Source: Citrobacter freundii
GTDB lineage: Bacteria > Pseudomonadota > Gammaproteobacteria > Enterobacterales > Enterobacteriaceae
Assembly (NCBI RefSeq): GCF_029717145.1
Contig: NZ_CP099222.1
Coordinates: 2,356,001-2,420,000 of the forward strand
DNA length: 64,000 nt
Direction of reading: 5' to 3'
Made by a program: the position numbers and the translations under genes. Shown piece after piece: positions 44,386 through 53,350 of this stretch (position 1 is the first letter of the stretch; the number at the start of each line of letters is the position of its first letter). The notes under the pieces were generated by a model. That model was given only the letters and a program-made list of their open reading frames with translations. It did no database searches and was not told the DNA's origin.

Positions 44386-46248
44386 GTGAGTTTCCCTCTA
44401 GAATTGACAGCGCAAATTGCTGGTCACAATGAAAATTTCAATCGCAAGGTCACCTTAAACAGAGGTCTTACAGTTCTACTCGGCCCAAATGGCTCTGGAA
44501 AAACACATCTTTTGAGGGGGCTCAAGCAAAGTCTTAGTCAGCATACGAATGGAAAGTATGTGCGCTTTCTCTCTGCTGGACGAATGGGGATGTTGGAGCA
44601 GTATAGATCAGACTTTGACGGGCATCGTGGAGGCTCACCACAGTACGACTACGCAACTTATGGTAGCAAGAGTGATGCTGTTCGCAGACATCAGATGGAA
44701 ACTATTAATGGCGATTTCCAAACGCTTGCTGAACGGGCTGATATTTTAATTAAAATTCAGGAGAGACTTCGGAAGTTATTCAAGCGCGACATTCTTATTG
44801 AATGGGATGGTGGATCACTAAAAATATTATTTTCGCGATTGGACATAGAAGCAAAATCATACTCGTCAGGCAGAGAGGCATCCGGATTGATGCATCTGGT
44901 TGGGATTTTATCTGCACTTTATGATGATGATGTAGGGGCGCTTCTTCTAGATGAACCAGAGGTTTCCTTGCATCCTCAGTTACAGGCATTTCTTCTTCAT
45001 GAAATCCTCAGTGTCTCGGGCCACCCGTCTGAGGGAGGTAATAAAAAGATTGTTATCATCGCTACTCATTCAACAGAAATGCTCCAAATTCAGAAACCGG
45101 AAGATTTACTATCTCTTGTCTTCTGTTATGACCTGATTAGTGAGCCAGTGCAAATTCCAGCTGACGCTGGCGAGCTCAGGAACAAAAAAGTACAAAACTT
45201 AATTGCTCGTCTCGGACAAGAGCATAAGTTATCATTGTTTTCCAAACGGCCTTTATTAGTTGAAGGCCCCTCTGATGTAATGATTTGCAGTGCGCTTGCA
45301 AACAAACTTGATATACATCTTGAAGCTGCCGGATCACAGTTATTACCTGTGATTGGTAAAGGGCAGATGCCAACCGTGGCAAAATTATTGCGTTTACTCG
45401 GCAAAAGCCCAGTTGCGTTGGCGGACGCTGATGGAATCGCTGATGGTCTTGATCTTGTCAATTCATACCTTAATGATAACCCCACCGCAGAAACGCGAGC
45501 CAGTGAGTTAGGGTATCGATCCTCGCAACAAATGGTTAGTGCTATATTCACAGATTTTTGCAAATTGGTAGATTGCCGGTGGAATGAAATTTCTGCAATC
45601 GCCGAATTGCACCCGTATTGGGTGAACAAGAAAACCGAGGAAGTGGCACAAGCAAAGCGCCGCTCTGCTTTCTGTACACTTTTCATTATTGATGATAATG
45701 AATTAGAAAATTTAGCTAAGGACAATGAGTGGAGTAGTATAAAGATCCGTTTAAAAGTGCTTCTTGACCTGCTGGAACAGTGTGGCCTATTTATTTTACG
45801 CAAAGGTTCAGTAGAGTCTTACTATCAAAATTCAGATCCATTTACTTCAATTGGAAAGCCAAGTGCGGCTGTTGGTGAAATTGACCATATCAATCAGTTA
45901 TCGCTTGACGATGTTAACACCGCATATTCAGATTTGATCCGCTGCGTCCAGCATGCCTCGAGCACTGAAGTAATATGTGAGGCTGATGCACTGAGAGATC
46001 TTTTACTTTCAATTGTTGCACCAGCACATGCCAGACTAAAGAGTGGTGAATCATCAACAAACTTCAATATCTTGGCTCGTTCAATTTTGGGTGAGCGTTC
46101 TAAAATATTTGGTTTGGCTATAGAAGGTGAAAAACTTGTTATCTCAATCGAGAGTAACATTCTTAATGTTAGAGGTTTCCCCGTATCTATTGGAAAAGAT
46201 GATGATGTACTAAAATGTATCAATGCAGCCCTTGCCTCTAATCTTTAA
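44386..46248 (+). CDS. OLD-family ATP-dependent nuclease (AAA ATPase + TOPRIM)
   Basis: A 620-residue single protein. Walker A is GPNGSGKT (33-40), the ABC-like signature YSSGREASGL is near residue 160, Walker B GALLLDEPEVSLHPQ near 185 and the H-loop IIATHSTEML near 225. A TOPRIM domain follows with LLVEGPSDVMICSAL near 290 and DADGIADG near 350, expected for a metal-dependent nuclease. This is the order of OLD family proteins, often antiphage. GTG 44386 stands nine bases from AAGGAG; ATG 44380 is too close to it. No helicase or reverse transcriptase partner gene is next to it. The gene is clearly A+T-richer than the backbone. Confidence 0.85.
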   Translation: MSFPLELTAQIAGHNENFNRKVTLNRGLTVLLGPNGSGKTHLLRGLKQSLSQHTNGKYVRFLSAGRMGMLEQYRSDFDGHRGGSPQYDYATYGSKSDAVRRHQMETINGDFQTLAERADILIKIQERLRKLFKRDILIEWDGGSLKILFSRLDIEAKSYSSGREASGLMHLVGILSALYDDDVGALLLDEPEVSLHPQLQAFLLHEILSVSGHPSEGGNKKIVIIATHSTEMLQIQKPEDLLSLVFCYDLISEPVQIPADAGELRNKKVQNLIARLGQEHKLSLFSKRPLLVEGPSDVMICSALANKLDIHLEAAGSQLLPVIGKGQMPTVAKLLRLLGKSPVALADADGIADGLDLVNSYLNDNPTAETRASELGYRSSQQMVSAIFTDFCKLVDCRWNEISAIAELHPYWVNKKTEEVAQAKRRSAFCTLFIIDDNELENLAKDNEWSSIKIRLKVLLDLLEQCGLFILRKGSVESYYQNSDPFTSIGKPSAAVGEIDHINQLSLDDVNTAYSDLIRCVQHASSTEVICEADALRDLLLSIVAPAHARLKSGESSTNFNILARSILGERSKIFGLAIEGEKLVISIESNILNVRGFPVSIGKDDDVLKCINAALASNL

Positions 46249-46305
46249 CTTATTACTCGAGCGGACCTGCATGAAGAGCCCTTAAGTAGGTTATTCCATG
46301 TAGAC

Positions 46306-46329
46306 GTCCGCTCCTCGCTCACAGCGGAC
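46306..46329. repeat. Dispersed repeat, copy B
   Basis: GTCCGCT (46306-46312) and AGCGGAC (46323-46329) are perfect inverted repeats enclosing CCTCGCTCAC; the block CGCTCCTCGCTCACAGC is shared with copy A. It is followed by a further degraded unit (GTCCGCTCCGTGCCAGGAGC). It lies 58 bases after the OLD nuclease gene and has no T run typical of a terminator. Confidence 0.65.
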
Positions 46330-46384
46330 CTTCAGATCCGTTAGTTAGTCCGCTCCGTGCCAGGAGCGGGTTTCTGACAAATCC

Positions 46385-46645
46385 CTATTCGATACGTCTC
46401 ACATCAGGATGACGCTCTGTTGCTGCTTCATGGAAAATATCGTCCAGCCAGCCCAATATCTCGTCTTCTGTCATATTGTCCGGAATAGCAATGTCGTAAA
46501 GCCGGGAGAATTTTCGTTCCGTCAGGTCTGCGCGGAATACAAGCCAGCGAACACCTTCACGCTTGACCCCAATATGTCGTCCAAAAACATTGTAGATCAG
46601 CACTATTGGACCCCTTTCAAGAATTGTGTCACTGGGATGGTACAT
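46385..46645 (-). CDS. Small protein overlapping the SulP gene (DUF7661-like)
   Basis: An 86-residue soluble protein whose core reads IYNVFGRHIGVKREGVRWLV then FRADLTERKFSRLYDIAIPD, followed by an acidic segment EDEILGWLDDIFHEAATERH. This resembles a family of small bacterial proteins of unknown function (DUF7661). ATG 46645 lies within the last codons of the SulP gene, overlapping it by 17 bases on the same strand, so its translation is probably coupled. A start further upstream would run through the SulP sequence and is unlikely. A regulatory role for the transporter is conceivable but not shown. Confidence 0.72.
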   Translation of the reverse strand: MYHPSDTILERGPIVLIYNVFGRHIGVKREGVRWLVFRADLTERKFSRLYDIAIPDNMTEDEILGWLDDIFHEAATERHPDVRRIE

Positions 46646-48359
46646 CACCGTCTGATTCGCCCTCACCCGCACTCTCTTTGCTTTGAATGAACCGGAGTGC
46701 CAAATAGAGGTCTGGAGCCAGAAGCATGTCATCATCATTCATTGTTGGCCGGCTTTCTTTAAACCAGCGTGTTAATTCCGTTTTCCGGCCCGCCAGGATT
46801 AACGTAATCTGTCGACTTTTCAGGTCACGCTTTAACTCATTAATGGTGGCCAGGACACTTATATCTGAATAGGTGAAGCAGGCAACGGCATCAATAACCA
46901 CCCATTTAGGTTGTAATGTTGTACCATCAACTAAGTTTAATACCCGACGTTTAAAATAAGCCACATTAAAATAGGTCAACGGGGAGTTAAATCGATACAT
47001 CAACACGCCCGGAACCATTTTAATATCGGTTGAATTACCTAATGAGTGAATCATTCCATTTTCGTCGGTTCCCAGTAAGTGCTCAGAAGGACGAAAGACT
47101 GTACGCAGGAACTGTAACAGACCGAGCAACACGGCAAGCCCGATCCCCTGGATTACACCGATAATTAACACACAGCCAAAGGTGAAAAAGGCCAAACGAA
47201 ATGCCTGTTTATTTCTTCGCCTCAGGTTCCATAGCCCACGTAAATCAATCAATGACCACGAGGCATACATTAGAACAATACCTAATGCAGAAACCGGAAT
47301 AAACTGTAATGGCTGCGTAAAAAATACGACTATGATACCGATGAGTAAGGCTGCAACCACGGAGACCAGCTGACTTTTCCCCCCAGTTGAATCATTAACA
47401 GCGGTTCGGGAATCGGCTCCACTGATAGCAAACCCCTGAGATAATCCAGACATGAGATTCGCAATACCCAGAGCTCTAAACTCAGCATCAGCATTAATGT
47501 CATAGCCATTTTTCGCGGCGAAACTACGGGCGGTCAGCATAAGACTGACAAAACTGACCAAAGCCAGGTTCAGCGCCGGGATCACTAAATCACGCATCAG
47601 ACCTGGCTGGAACGCCGCCCAGTTAACGACGGGTAAACCAGGCTGAAAACCGTCGCCTCCAATAGTGGCAATCCCATGATTTTGTGCTGATGTTCCCCAT
47701 ACCAGCGCCGTTGTTATCACAATGGCAATCAACGGTGCTGGCCAGTGGCTGCGATACGTTTTGATAACCATTAAAATAACTAACGTTAAAAGTGATAGTC
47801 CTAAGGTTAATAAATGGCTGTCTACGATTCGGCCTGGCAAGGCAATTATTTTTTCAATAACCTGCGCCTCATCAAGTGTGATCCCTAAAACCTTACCTAA
47901 TTGCCCGACAATAATCGTCACGGCTACGCCATTAAGCAAACCAGTAAGAATGGGATGAGAAAGCAGATCGGCAAGTGCGCCCAGGCGAAATTTACTGGCA
48001 AGCAGGCACCATCCGCCCATCATCAATGTCATGATGATCGTCAGTTGCCAGTGCAGTTCGGGATTACCTGCAGAGAGGGGAAACACGACGGCCGCAATCA
48101 CCGCGCAGGTTGTAGCATCAGGACCAACAATAAGCTGACGTGAAGAACCAAACAGTGCATAAGCGATCATCGGTAAAACGCAGGAATACAGCCCTACGAT
48201 TGCCCCAACACCCGCCAACTCAGCGTAAGCAATAGCAACGGGTAGTGCGACAGCCGCAACAGATAACCCGGCTTTAACATCATGTTTTAGCCAGCTTTTA
48301 TCGTAGGCTAATAAATTTTGTAAACCAGGCATGTAATTTAAAAAAAATTTTCCGAACAC
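46629..48359 (-). CDS. SulP-family inorganic anion transporter with STAS domain
   Basis: A 576-residue transporter. The N-terminal part has the SulP membrane domain with about 12-14 segments (GLSVAAVALPVAIAYAELAG near residue 30, and GADSRTAVNDSTGGKSQLVS near 315, typical for segment 10 of the family). Residues 440-560 form a cytoplasmic STAS domain (WVVIDAVACFTYSDISVLATINELKR). SulP proteins move sulfate, bicarbonate or C4-dicarboxylates with sodium or protons; the ion cannot be read from sequence. No carbonic anhydrase is fused or adjacent, which would have suggested bicarbonate. Confidence 0.9.
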   Translation of the reverse strand: MFGKFFLNYMPGLQNLLAYDKSWLKHDVKAGLSVAAVALPVAIAYAELAGVGAIVGLYSCVLPMIAYALFGSSRQLIVGPDATTCAVIAAVVFPLSAGNPELHWQLTIIMTLMMGGWCLLASKFRLGALADLLSHPILTGLLNGVAVTIIVGQLGKVLGITLDEAQVIEKIIALPGRIVDSHLLTLGLSLLTLVILMVIKTYRSHWPAPLIAIVITTALVWGTSAQNHGIATIGGDGFQPGLPVVNWAAFQPGLMRDLVIPALNLALVSFVSLMLTARSFAAKNGYDINADAEFRALGIANLMSGLSQGFAISGADSRTAVNDSTGGKSQLVSVVAALLIGIIVVFFTQPLQFIPVSALGIVLMYASWSLIDLRGLWNLRRRNKQAFRLAFFTFGCVLIIGVIQGIGLAVLLGLLQFLRTVFRPSEHLLGTDENGMIHSLGNSTDIKMVPGVLMYRFNSPLTYFNVAYFKRRVLNLVDGTTLQPKWVVIDAVACFTYSDISVLATINELKRDLKSRQITLILAGRKTELTRWFKESRPTMNDDDMLLAPDLYLALRFIQSKESAGEGESDGDVPSQ

Positions 48360-48748
48360 TTTATTCTCCGGATATTGTTCTTACCCACGCAATGTTGGCA
48401 CACTTCTGAGTGAGGTTCTGGTTATCTAATGCTCCCGGAATGAGGCCGCCACCGTTCAGGCCCTAATAACCTCAACCATCTTATTATTCTGACTGGTGTT
48501 AAACATAGTTCAAAACCGACCGTGCCTTCTGACCCCAAAAATTGTCCGCTGAGTGCCAGCAGCGGACATTAAGCATGGATTTATGTAGGGGAAAGTGCGA
48601 TTAGTGCAGTTGTAATATTAATAAGATTTCGCTCGCTGCCGAATAATGAGCAAATCCAGTATACGATTGTTGGTACTCCGCTCAATGATACTGCTCCGGC
48701 CGATAACATCAACGTATGTATCGGGCCGGTCGTCAACAACTTGCTGTT
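48360..48748. other. Non-coding region between SulP and second NAT gene
   Basis: This 389-bp gap holds copy C of the dispersed repeat (48511-48570) and, further right, an open stretch of about 60 codons without a start (about 48587-48769) that I could not match to any family. The SulP promoter should lie in the left part. Confidence 0.45.
48511..48570. repeat. Dispersed repeat, copy C
   Basis: CAAAACCGAC (48511-48520) and, after a gap, GTCCGCT (48544-48550) with AGCGGAC (48561-48567), a perfect inverted repeat. The block GCCAGCAGCGGACATT (48555-48570) is identical with copy A at 44100-44115. Confidence 0.65.
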
Positions 48749-49615
48749 TTACGTACTTTCGCGAGTCTGAACCCATTCTTCATGGATCTTCTGTACTTTA
48801 ACCCACAGTTTTTTAAGCGATATCTCAGGAACGTTTTCGAAAGTCAGACCGAATTCTTCATCAAGCACTTCCTGCCACTCGGGTAAAGACGTTGAGATGT
48901 GAGTCGTAACGACTTCGCCATCGGTTTTTGTTAAAACGCAACCTCGCAGTATCGTTTTGCCGTGTGGCTTCCGGAGTTGTGCAGTAACAACTTTTGCATA
49001 TCCGGATTCAGGGGAATGCATATTAAAGTGATGACGGTCTACGAAATCACTCATAGAAGCGGGTTGCTCAGCCATATTCACGCCTGCGATCCAGCACGAT
49101 GGATCGGCAATGAGATGCCAATCGCCCACGCCGTCCTTGTCCATGGCTTCCATGCCAAACTGCATCGAGTCCTGGTTAACGGTAGTATTCATCAGAGGCA
49201 TTTGCTCATGAAGCGCATCGCCAAGACCGACATCCACCCACCATCTCCCGTTGGGATTATTTTCACTCGGCAACCCCTCAGCGATGATAGCTGCATGGTT
49301 TTCCAGTTTTATATGCTCAGGGCCTTCAGCGCCGTGGACGTTTGCTGGGTGAATACTCACACGGTAACCAAGGTGGGTGAGTAGCGTATGTAAGCCGCCA
49401 TTGAGCTGAAAACAATAACCACCTCGTCGGGTTGTTGCCGCTCTTCTGAAACTTTCCATGGCGTCAATTCCCCAATCCTGACCAAGGTGGATCCAGAATG
49501 TTTCGTAAGGGATCCGCTCTACATGAGCTTGATGTAAACGGGTAAGTGCCTCAATGGAGGGTTTTTCTGCGTCAAGGCCAAGGCGAGCCAGATAGGCTTT
49601 TACTAAATCGTTCAT
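48749..49615 (-). CDS. Second arylamine N-acetyltransferase
   Basis: A 288-residue NAT with a complete catalytic triad: Cys68 in TTRRGGYCFQLNGG, His107 in IKLENHAAIIAEGL and Asp128 in RWWVDVGLGD. It differs strongly from NhoA at 10659-11504; the C-terminal third has FVDRHHFNMHSPESGYAKVV then TAQLRKPHGKTILRG. It acetylates arylamines or hydroxyarylamines, or an unknown native substrate. It is divergent from a LysR gene with 243 bp between, which is likely its regulator. The placement in the accessory block suggests acquisition rather than duplication. Confidence 0.9.
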   Translation of the reverse strand: MNDLVKAYLARLGLDAEKPSIEALTRLHQAHVERIPYETFWIHLGQDWGIDAMESFRRAATTRRGGYCFQLNGGLHTLLTHLGYRVSIHPANVHGAEGPEHIKLENHAAIIAEGLPSENNPNGRWWVDVGLGDALHEQMPLMNTTVNQDSMQFGMEAMDKDGVGDWHLIADPSCWIAGVNMAEQPASMSDFVDRHHFNMHSPESGYAKVVTAQLRKPHGKTILRGCVLTKTDGEVVTTHISTSLPEWQEVLDEEFGLTFENVPEISLKKLWVKVQKIHEEWVQTREST

Positions 49616-49858
49616 GTTAATGTCATATTCCTAAGTCTGTGCATGTTGAATTTTCATTTTTGAGAGTTTATCAGAGGGAGGGTTTGGAGCTTTAAAAAGG
49701 GCTGATGTCGTCAGATAGATTCTAAATCTGCTCAAGGCAATACATTTTCTCTATAATTATGGGCATTGCTAACTGAAAGTGGCTGTATTTTAATATCCAC
49801 ATTCAGTACTGTGTAGCGTCTAAATTGAGAATAATGTTTTCATATTTGAGAGGAGTCG

Positions 49859-50773
49859 ATGGACTTAAATGCCTTAAAGATGTTTGTTCTGACAGCCCGC
49901 TGCGGTAGCCTTTCTGCAGCAGCGCGGGAAAACAACATACCGCTTCCGACGCTAAGCCGTAGGATCGCTGAACTTGAGCATGAGCTGGATGTTGTTCTGC
50001 TAGAACGCACTGTGAAAGGTTGCAGAGCAACAGAGGCGGGTAAAAAATTGCTGGATCAGGCCAGTTCGGCTATTGATACGCTTAATGATGCCGAGCAGTT
50101 CCTCACCACTGCCGATTCCCGCATTACAGGCCGATTACGCCTGACAATGCCTCAATCACTTGAACCGTGGTGGGAAATCATCAGGCAGTTTCAGCGTATA
50201 TATCCGGGTATTGCCATTAACGTTTATACGACTGAACGTCGAGTGGATTTAGTTTCTGAAGGTATTGATGTCGCGCTGAGAGTTGGAAGCATCTCTGATG
50301 ATGATGTCGTTGCGAGCCATCTCATGGATTTCAGGCATATTCTGGTCGCCAGCCCGGCGCTTTTTCAGGGCAGTGAGCCCCCCAAAGAGCCATCAGACCT
50401 GATGAAGTATCCCTGTGCCGCCTGGGGTTCGGTGATAGGCGCGCGTCCGGTGTGGATGCTCGGTGAACATACCTACGATGTTCCAGCGACCTTCATCGTC
50501 AATGATTATCTTCATTTGCGCTCTGGAGCCCTTGCTGGCGACTACATTACTGAGTTACCTGCTTTTTTTGCTGCGGAATACATTAATAGTGGAAAACTGA
50601 TTGAGGTTTTACCCCAGACACGTTTGCCCTACTCATCATTGCATCTGGTTTATAAAAAACACCGACATGTTTCCACGGCGGCCAGAGCCTACATAGAATT
50701 CTGTAAGGCTAATGTACACATACTAAAAGAAAAAAGCCGCGTACCCTCAGATGATGAAAGTATGTATCCATGA
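49859..50773 (+). CDS. LysR-family regulator divergent from the second NAT gene
   Basis: A 304-residue LysR protein. Helix-turn-helix at about residues 2-60 (LNALKMFVLTARCGSLSAAA, PLPTLSRRIAELEHELDVVL, LLERT) and an effector domain of the DsdC/CrgA-like group (LRLTMPQSLEPWWEIIRQFQ, GIDVALRVGSISDDDV). ATG 49859 is preceded by GAGAGGAGTCG. By the usual rule for divergent LysR genes it should control the neighbouring NAT gene and itself; the effector is unknown. It ends with an acidic tail (SDDESMYP). Confidence 0.9.
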   Translation: MDLNALKMFVLTARCGSLSAAARENNIPLPTLSRRIAELEHELDVVLLERTVKGCRATEAGKKLLDQASSAIDTLNDAEQFLTTADSRITGRLRLTMPQSLEPWWEIIRQFQRIYPGIAINVYTTERRVDLVSEGIDVALRVGSISDDDVVASHLMDFRHILVASPALFQGSEPPKEPSDLMKYPCAAWGSVIGARPVWMLGEHTYDVPATFIVNDYLHLRSGALAGDYITELPAFFAAEYINSGKLIEVLPQTRLPYSSLHLVYKKHRHVSTAARAYIEFCKANVHILKEKSRVPSDDESMYP

Positions 50774-51091
50774 ATTTGAATTATCAGCCAAACCGATAGC
50801 GTATGTAGGTAAGGCGGTGACCGATTCACGCTGTGAGTTCAAGGGGTAGATGCAACGCTATCCTTAATCGAAGGGGAAGTTGCCATGAAACCCAGATACC
50901 GGGCATCAGCGAAGTGATGTTCATTAAGAGAACGGAACGCGACTCCAATGTATGTAAATTAGCCTGACCTCGCGGATATTTCCAACTTACCGCCGTCCGA
51001 TGGCGACGAGGCCAGTGCCGCGCATAGTATAGACACCCTTCTACCAGTAATTAGCTATCCGTGCGTCTATGGCCATGCGCGGGTACTGATT
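50774..51091. other. Non-coding region between LysR gene and patD
   Basis: 318 bases between the LysR stop and the patD stop with no recognisable gene, repeat or clear terminator on either strand. It marks the right edge of the accessory block: everything from 51092 on follows the E. coli order again. Confidence 0.5.
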
Positions 51092-52519
51092 TTACTCGTG
51101 TTTAATCATCACATGGCGGATAACGGTGTAATCCTCGAGTCCATAAACCGACATGTCCTTACCGTAACCGGAGAGTTTTTGCCCGCCGTGCGGCATTTCG
51201 CTCACCAACGTGAAGTGGGTGTTGACCCAGGTACAGCCATACTGCAAGCGGGCGCTGAGGCGATGGGCACGACCGACGTCTCGCGTCCAGACCGAAGATG
51301 CCAGCCCGTATTTTGAATCGTTAGCCCATGCCAGGACCTGAGCCTCATCATCAAACTGGGTGATGCTGACCACCGGGCCGAAGACTTCCCGCTGAACGAT
51401 AGCATCGTCCTGCTTCGCGCCCGCCAGCAGCGTTGGGGCAAAATAGTAGCCTGCACCCTCTACTTTTTTACCGCCGGTGATGACTTTGATGTGCCCGAGC
51501 GCTTTGGCCTCATCCACCGCTTTGGTGATGCGATCCAAATGAGCCTGAGAGCTTACCGGCCCCAACTCTGTTGATTCATCATTCGGTGAACCGGTTTTCA
51601 GGCTGGCGACCGCCGCACCCAATTTTTCGACCAGCGCGTCGTAAATGCCTTTCTGCGCGTAGATGCGACAGGCTGCGGTGCAATCCTGCCCGGCGTTGTA
51701 ATAACCGAACGTGCGTACGCCGCTCACCACCGCATCGAGATCGGCATCATCAAAAATAATAACCGGGGCTTTGCCGCCCAACTCCATATGCGTGCGCTTA
51801 ATCGATGGCGCAGTATGCCCAATGATGTGTTCACCGGTAGCAATAGAGCCGGTCAGTGAAACCATACGCACTTTTTCATGACCGGTCAGTGGATCGCCCA
51901 CGGTTTTACCACGACCAAACAGCACGTTAATCACGCCTGCCGGGAAAATATCTTTCGCCAACTCCGCCAGCTTCAGTGCTGTTAATGGGGTAATTTCGGA
52001 TGGTTTAATCACCACGCAGTTACCTGCAGCCAGCGCCGGGGCCAGTTTCCACGCAGCCATCATCAGCGGATAGTTCCACGGTGCGATAGACGCCACCACC
52101 CCCAGCGGATCGCGACGGATCATGGACGTATGCCCTTCCAGATACTCCCCGGCCGCCAGGCCGTTGAGCGTACGTGCCGCACCGGCAAAGAAGCGGAAAA
52201 CATCCACAATCGCCGGAATTTCATCATTTAGCACGCAGTGAAAAGGCTTACCGCAATTCAAGGATTCCAGCTCAGCAAATGTCTGCGCGTTTTCGGCGAT
52301 AGTGTCCGCCAGCTTCAGTAACAGCTCTGAACGCACTTTCGGCGTGGTTTGTCCCCAGCTGGCAAAAGCCTCATCGGCGGCACGGACGGCTGCATCAACC
52401 TGCACGGTTGACGCCTCGGCAATTTCCAGGATCACGTCACCGGTAGCAGGGTTATAGACCGGCTGCTTTTCACCTTCACCGTTGACCAGTTCGCCGTTAA
52501 TCAGTAATTGATGTTGCAT
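51092..52519 (-). CDS. patD: Gamma-aminobutyraldehyde dehydrogenase PatD
   Basis: A 475-residue aldehyde dehydrogenase which oxidises 4-aminobutanal to GABA with NAD+ in putrescine breakdown. The catalytic residues are visible: the Asn in [15 protein letters not shown], the Glu in [13 protein letters not shown] and the Cys in [17 protein letters not shown]. It agrees with E. coli PatD (YdcW) across the length. It lies 21 bp after ydcV and is the last gene of the ydcSTUV-patD operon, whose ABC importer fits putrescine or GABA-like substrates. Confidence 0.96.
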   Translation of the reverse strand: MQHQLLINGELVNGEGEKQPVYNPATGDVILEIAEASTVQVDAAVRAADEAFASWGQTTPKVRSELLLKLADTIAENAQTFAELESLNCGKPFHCVLNDEIPAIVDVFRFFAGAARTLNGLAAGEYLEGHTSMIRRDPLGVVASIAPWNYPLMMAAWKLAPALAAGNCVVIKPSEITPLTALKLAELAKDIFPAGVINVLFGRGKTVGDPLTGHEKVRMVSLTGSIATGEHIIGHTAPSIKRTHMELGGKAPVIIFDDADLDAVVSGVRTFGYYNAGQDCTAACRIYAQKGIYDALVEKLGAAVASLKTGSPNDESTELGPVSSQAHLDRITKAVDEAKALGHIKVITGGKKVEGAGYYFAPTLLAGAKQDDAIVQREVFGPVVSITQFDDEAQVLAWANDSKYGLASSVWTRDVGRAHRLSARLQYGCTWVNTHFTLVSEMPHGGQKLSGYGKDMSVYGLEDYTVIRHVMIKHE

Positions 52520-52540
52520 AGCAATTTCCCATATTGTCGT

Positions 52541-53350
52541 TTATTTACCGTTTCCGGCGAGAGTGTCGCCTTCACGCGTCAGCCACCAGGCCCCTAAAAT
52601 CGGCAGTGTTGTGACCGCCATCACCAGCAATGCCACTACGTTGGTCACCGGGACATCACGCGGACGTCCCAGTTGATTGAGTAGCCACAGCGGAAGTGTT
52701 CTTTCGTGTCCGGCCGTGAACGTTGTTACGATGATTTCATCAAACGACAACGCAAACGCCAGCATGCCTCCGGCCAACAGCGCCGACGCAAGATTCGGCA
52801 GCACCACATAGCGGAAGGTTTGCCAGCCGTTCGCCCCCAGGTCCATCGACGCTTCAACCAGACTCCATGATGTGCGACGAAAACGGGCCACAACGTTGTT
52901 AAATACCACCACCACACAAAACGTCGCATGCCCCACCACGATGGTCAGGAAGCCGGGTTCCAGATTGATGGTTTTAAATGCAGTCAGCAGTGCCAGACCG
53001 GTGATAATGCCCGGTAGCGCAATAGGCAAAAGCAACAACAGCGATATTGCGTTCTTGCCAAAGAAATCCCGCCGCCACAGGGCCGCCGCCGCCAGCGTTC
53101 CTAGCACCAGTGCGATGGCCGTCGACAGCGCGGCGATTTTAAGTGACAGTGTCACTGATTCCAGAATATCGCTACGCTGTGCCGCCACGCTAAACCACCG
53201 TAGCGTAAGCCCCTGCGGTGGAAAGCTAAAAGCGGCTTCCTCAGTATTAAACGCATAGGCGGCGATGATGAGGATGGGAAAGTGCAGGAAAATCACGCCA
53301 CCCCATGCGGCCAGTTTGAGTAAAAACGGTGCGCGTTCAGAGTGCATCAA
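52541..53350 (-). CDS. ydcV: Putrescine/spermidine-type ABC permease YdcV
   Basis: A 269-residue inner-membrane permease of the PotC class with six predicted segments and the ATPase-docking EAA loop ([20 protein letters not shown]) near residue 165. It forms the channel with YdcU. It overlaps ydcU by 14 bases. Known from E. coli as part of an importer predicted to take putrescine or GABA-like amines. Confidence 0.94.
   Translation of the reverse strand: MMHSERAPFLLKLAAWGGVIFLHFPILIIAAYAFNTEEAAFSFPPQGLTLRWFSVAAQRSDILESVTLSLKIAALSTAIALVLGTLAAAALWRRDFFGKNAISLLLLLPIALPGIITGLALLTAFKTINLEPGFLTIVVGHATFCVVVVFNNVVARFRRTSWSLVEASMDLGANGWQTFRYVVLPNLASALLAGGMLAFALSFDEIIVTTFTAGHERTLPLWLLNQLGRPRDVPVTNVVALLVMAVTTLPILGAWWLTREGDTLAGNGK

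Noticed and set aside
44386-46248. Gabija defence system
   Set aside because: The OLD-type protein could be a GajA, but the obligatory UvrD-like GajB gene is not beside it: the next genes are a small unknown protein and a SulP transporter on the opposite strand.
46629-48359. Sulfate uptake role for the SulP protein in the sulfur operon context
   Set aside because: It is 21 kb from the S-modified cysteine operon with no shared site seen; the transported anion cannot be decided from sequence.
48587-48769. Open stretch of about 60 codons ahead of the second NAT gene (contains TPLNDTAPADNINVCIGPVV)
   Set aside because: No start codon or ribosome binding site, overlaps the NAT end on the other strand, and no family recognised. 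It could be a gene remnant, but support is too weak.
42479-51091. Genomic island with integrase and attachment sites
   Set aside because: I looked for integrase, transposase, tRNA gene and direct repeats at the block ends and found none; only short palindromic repeats inside.
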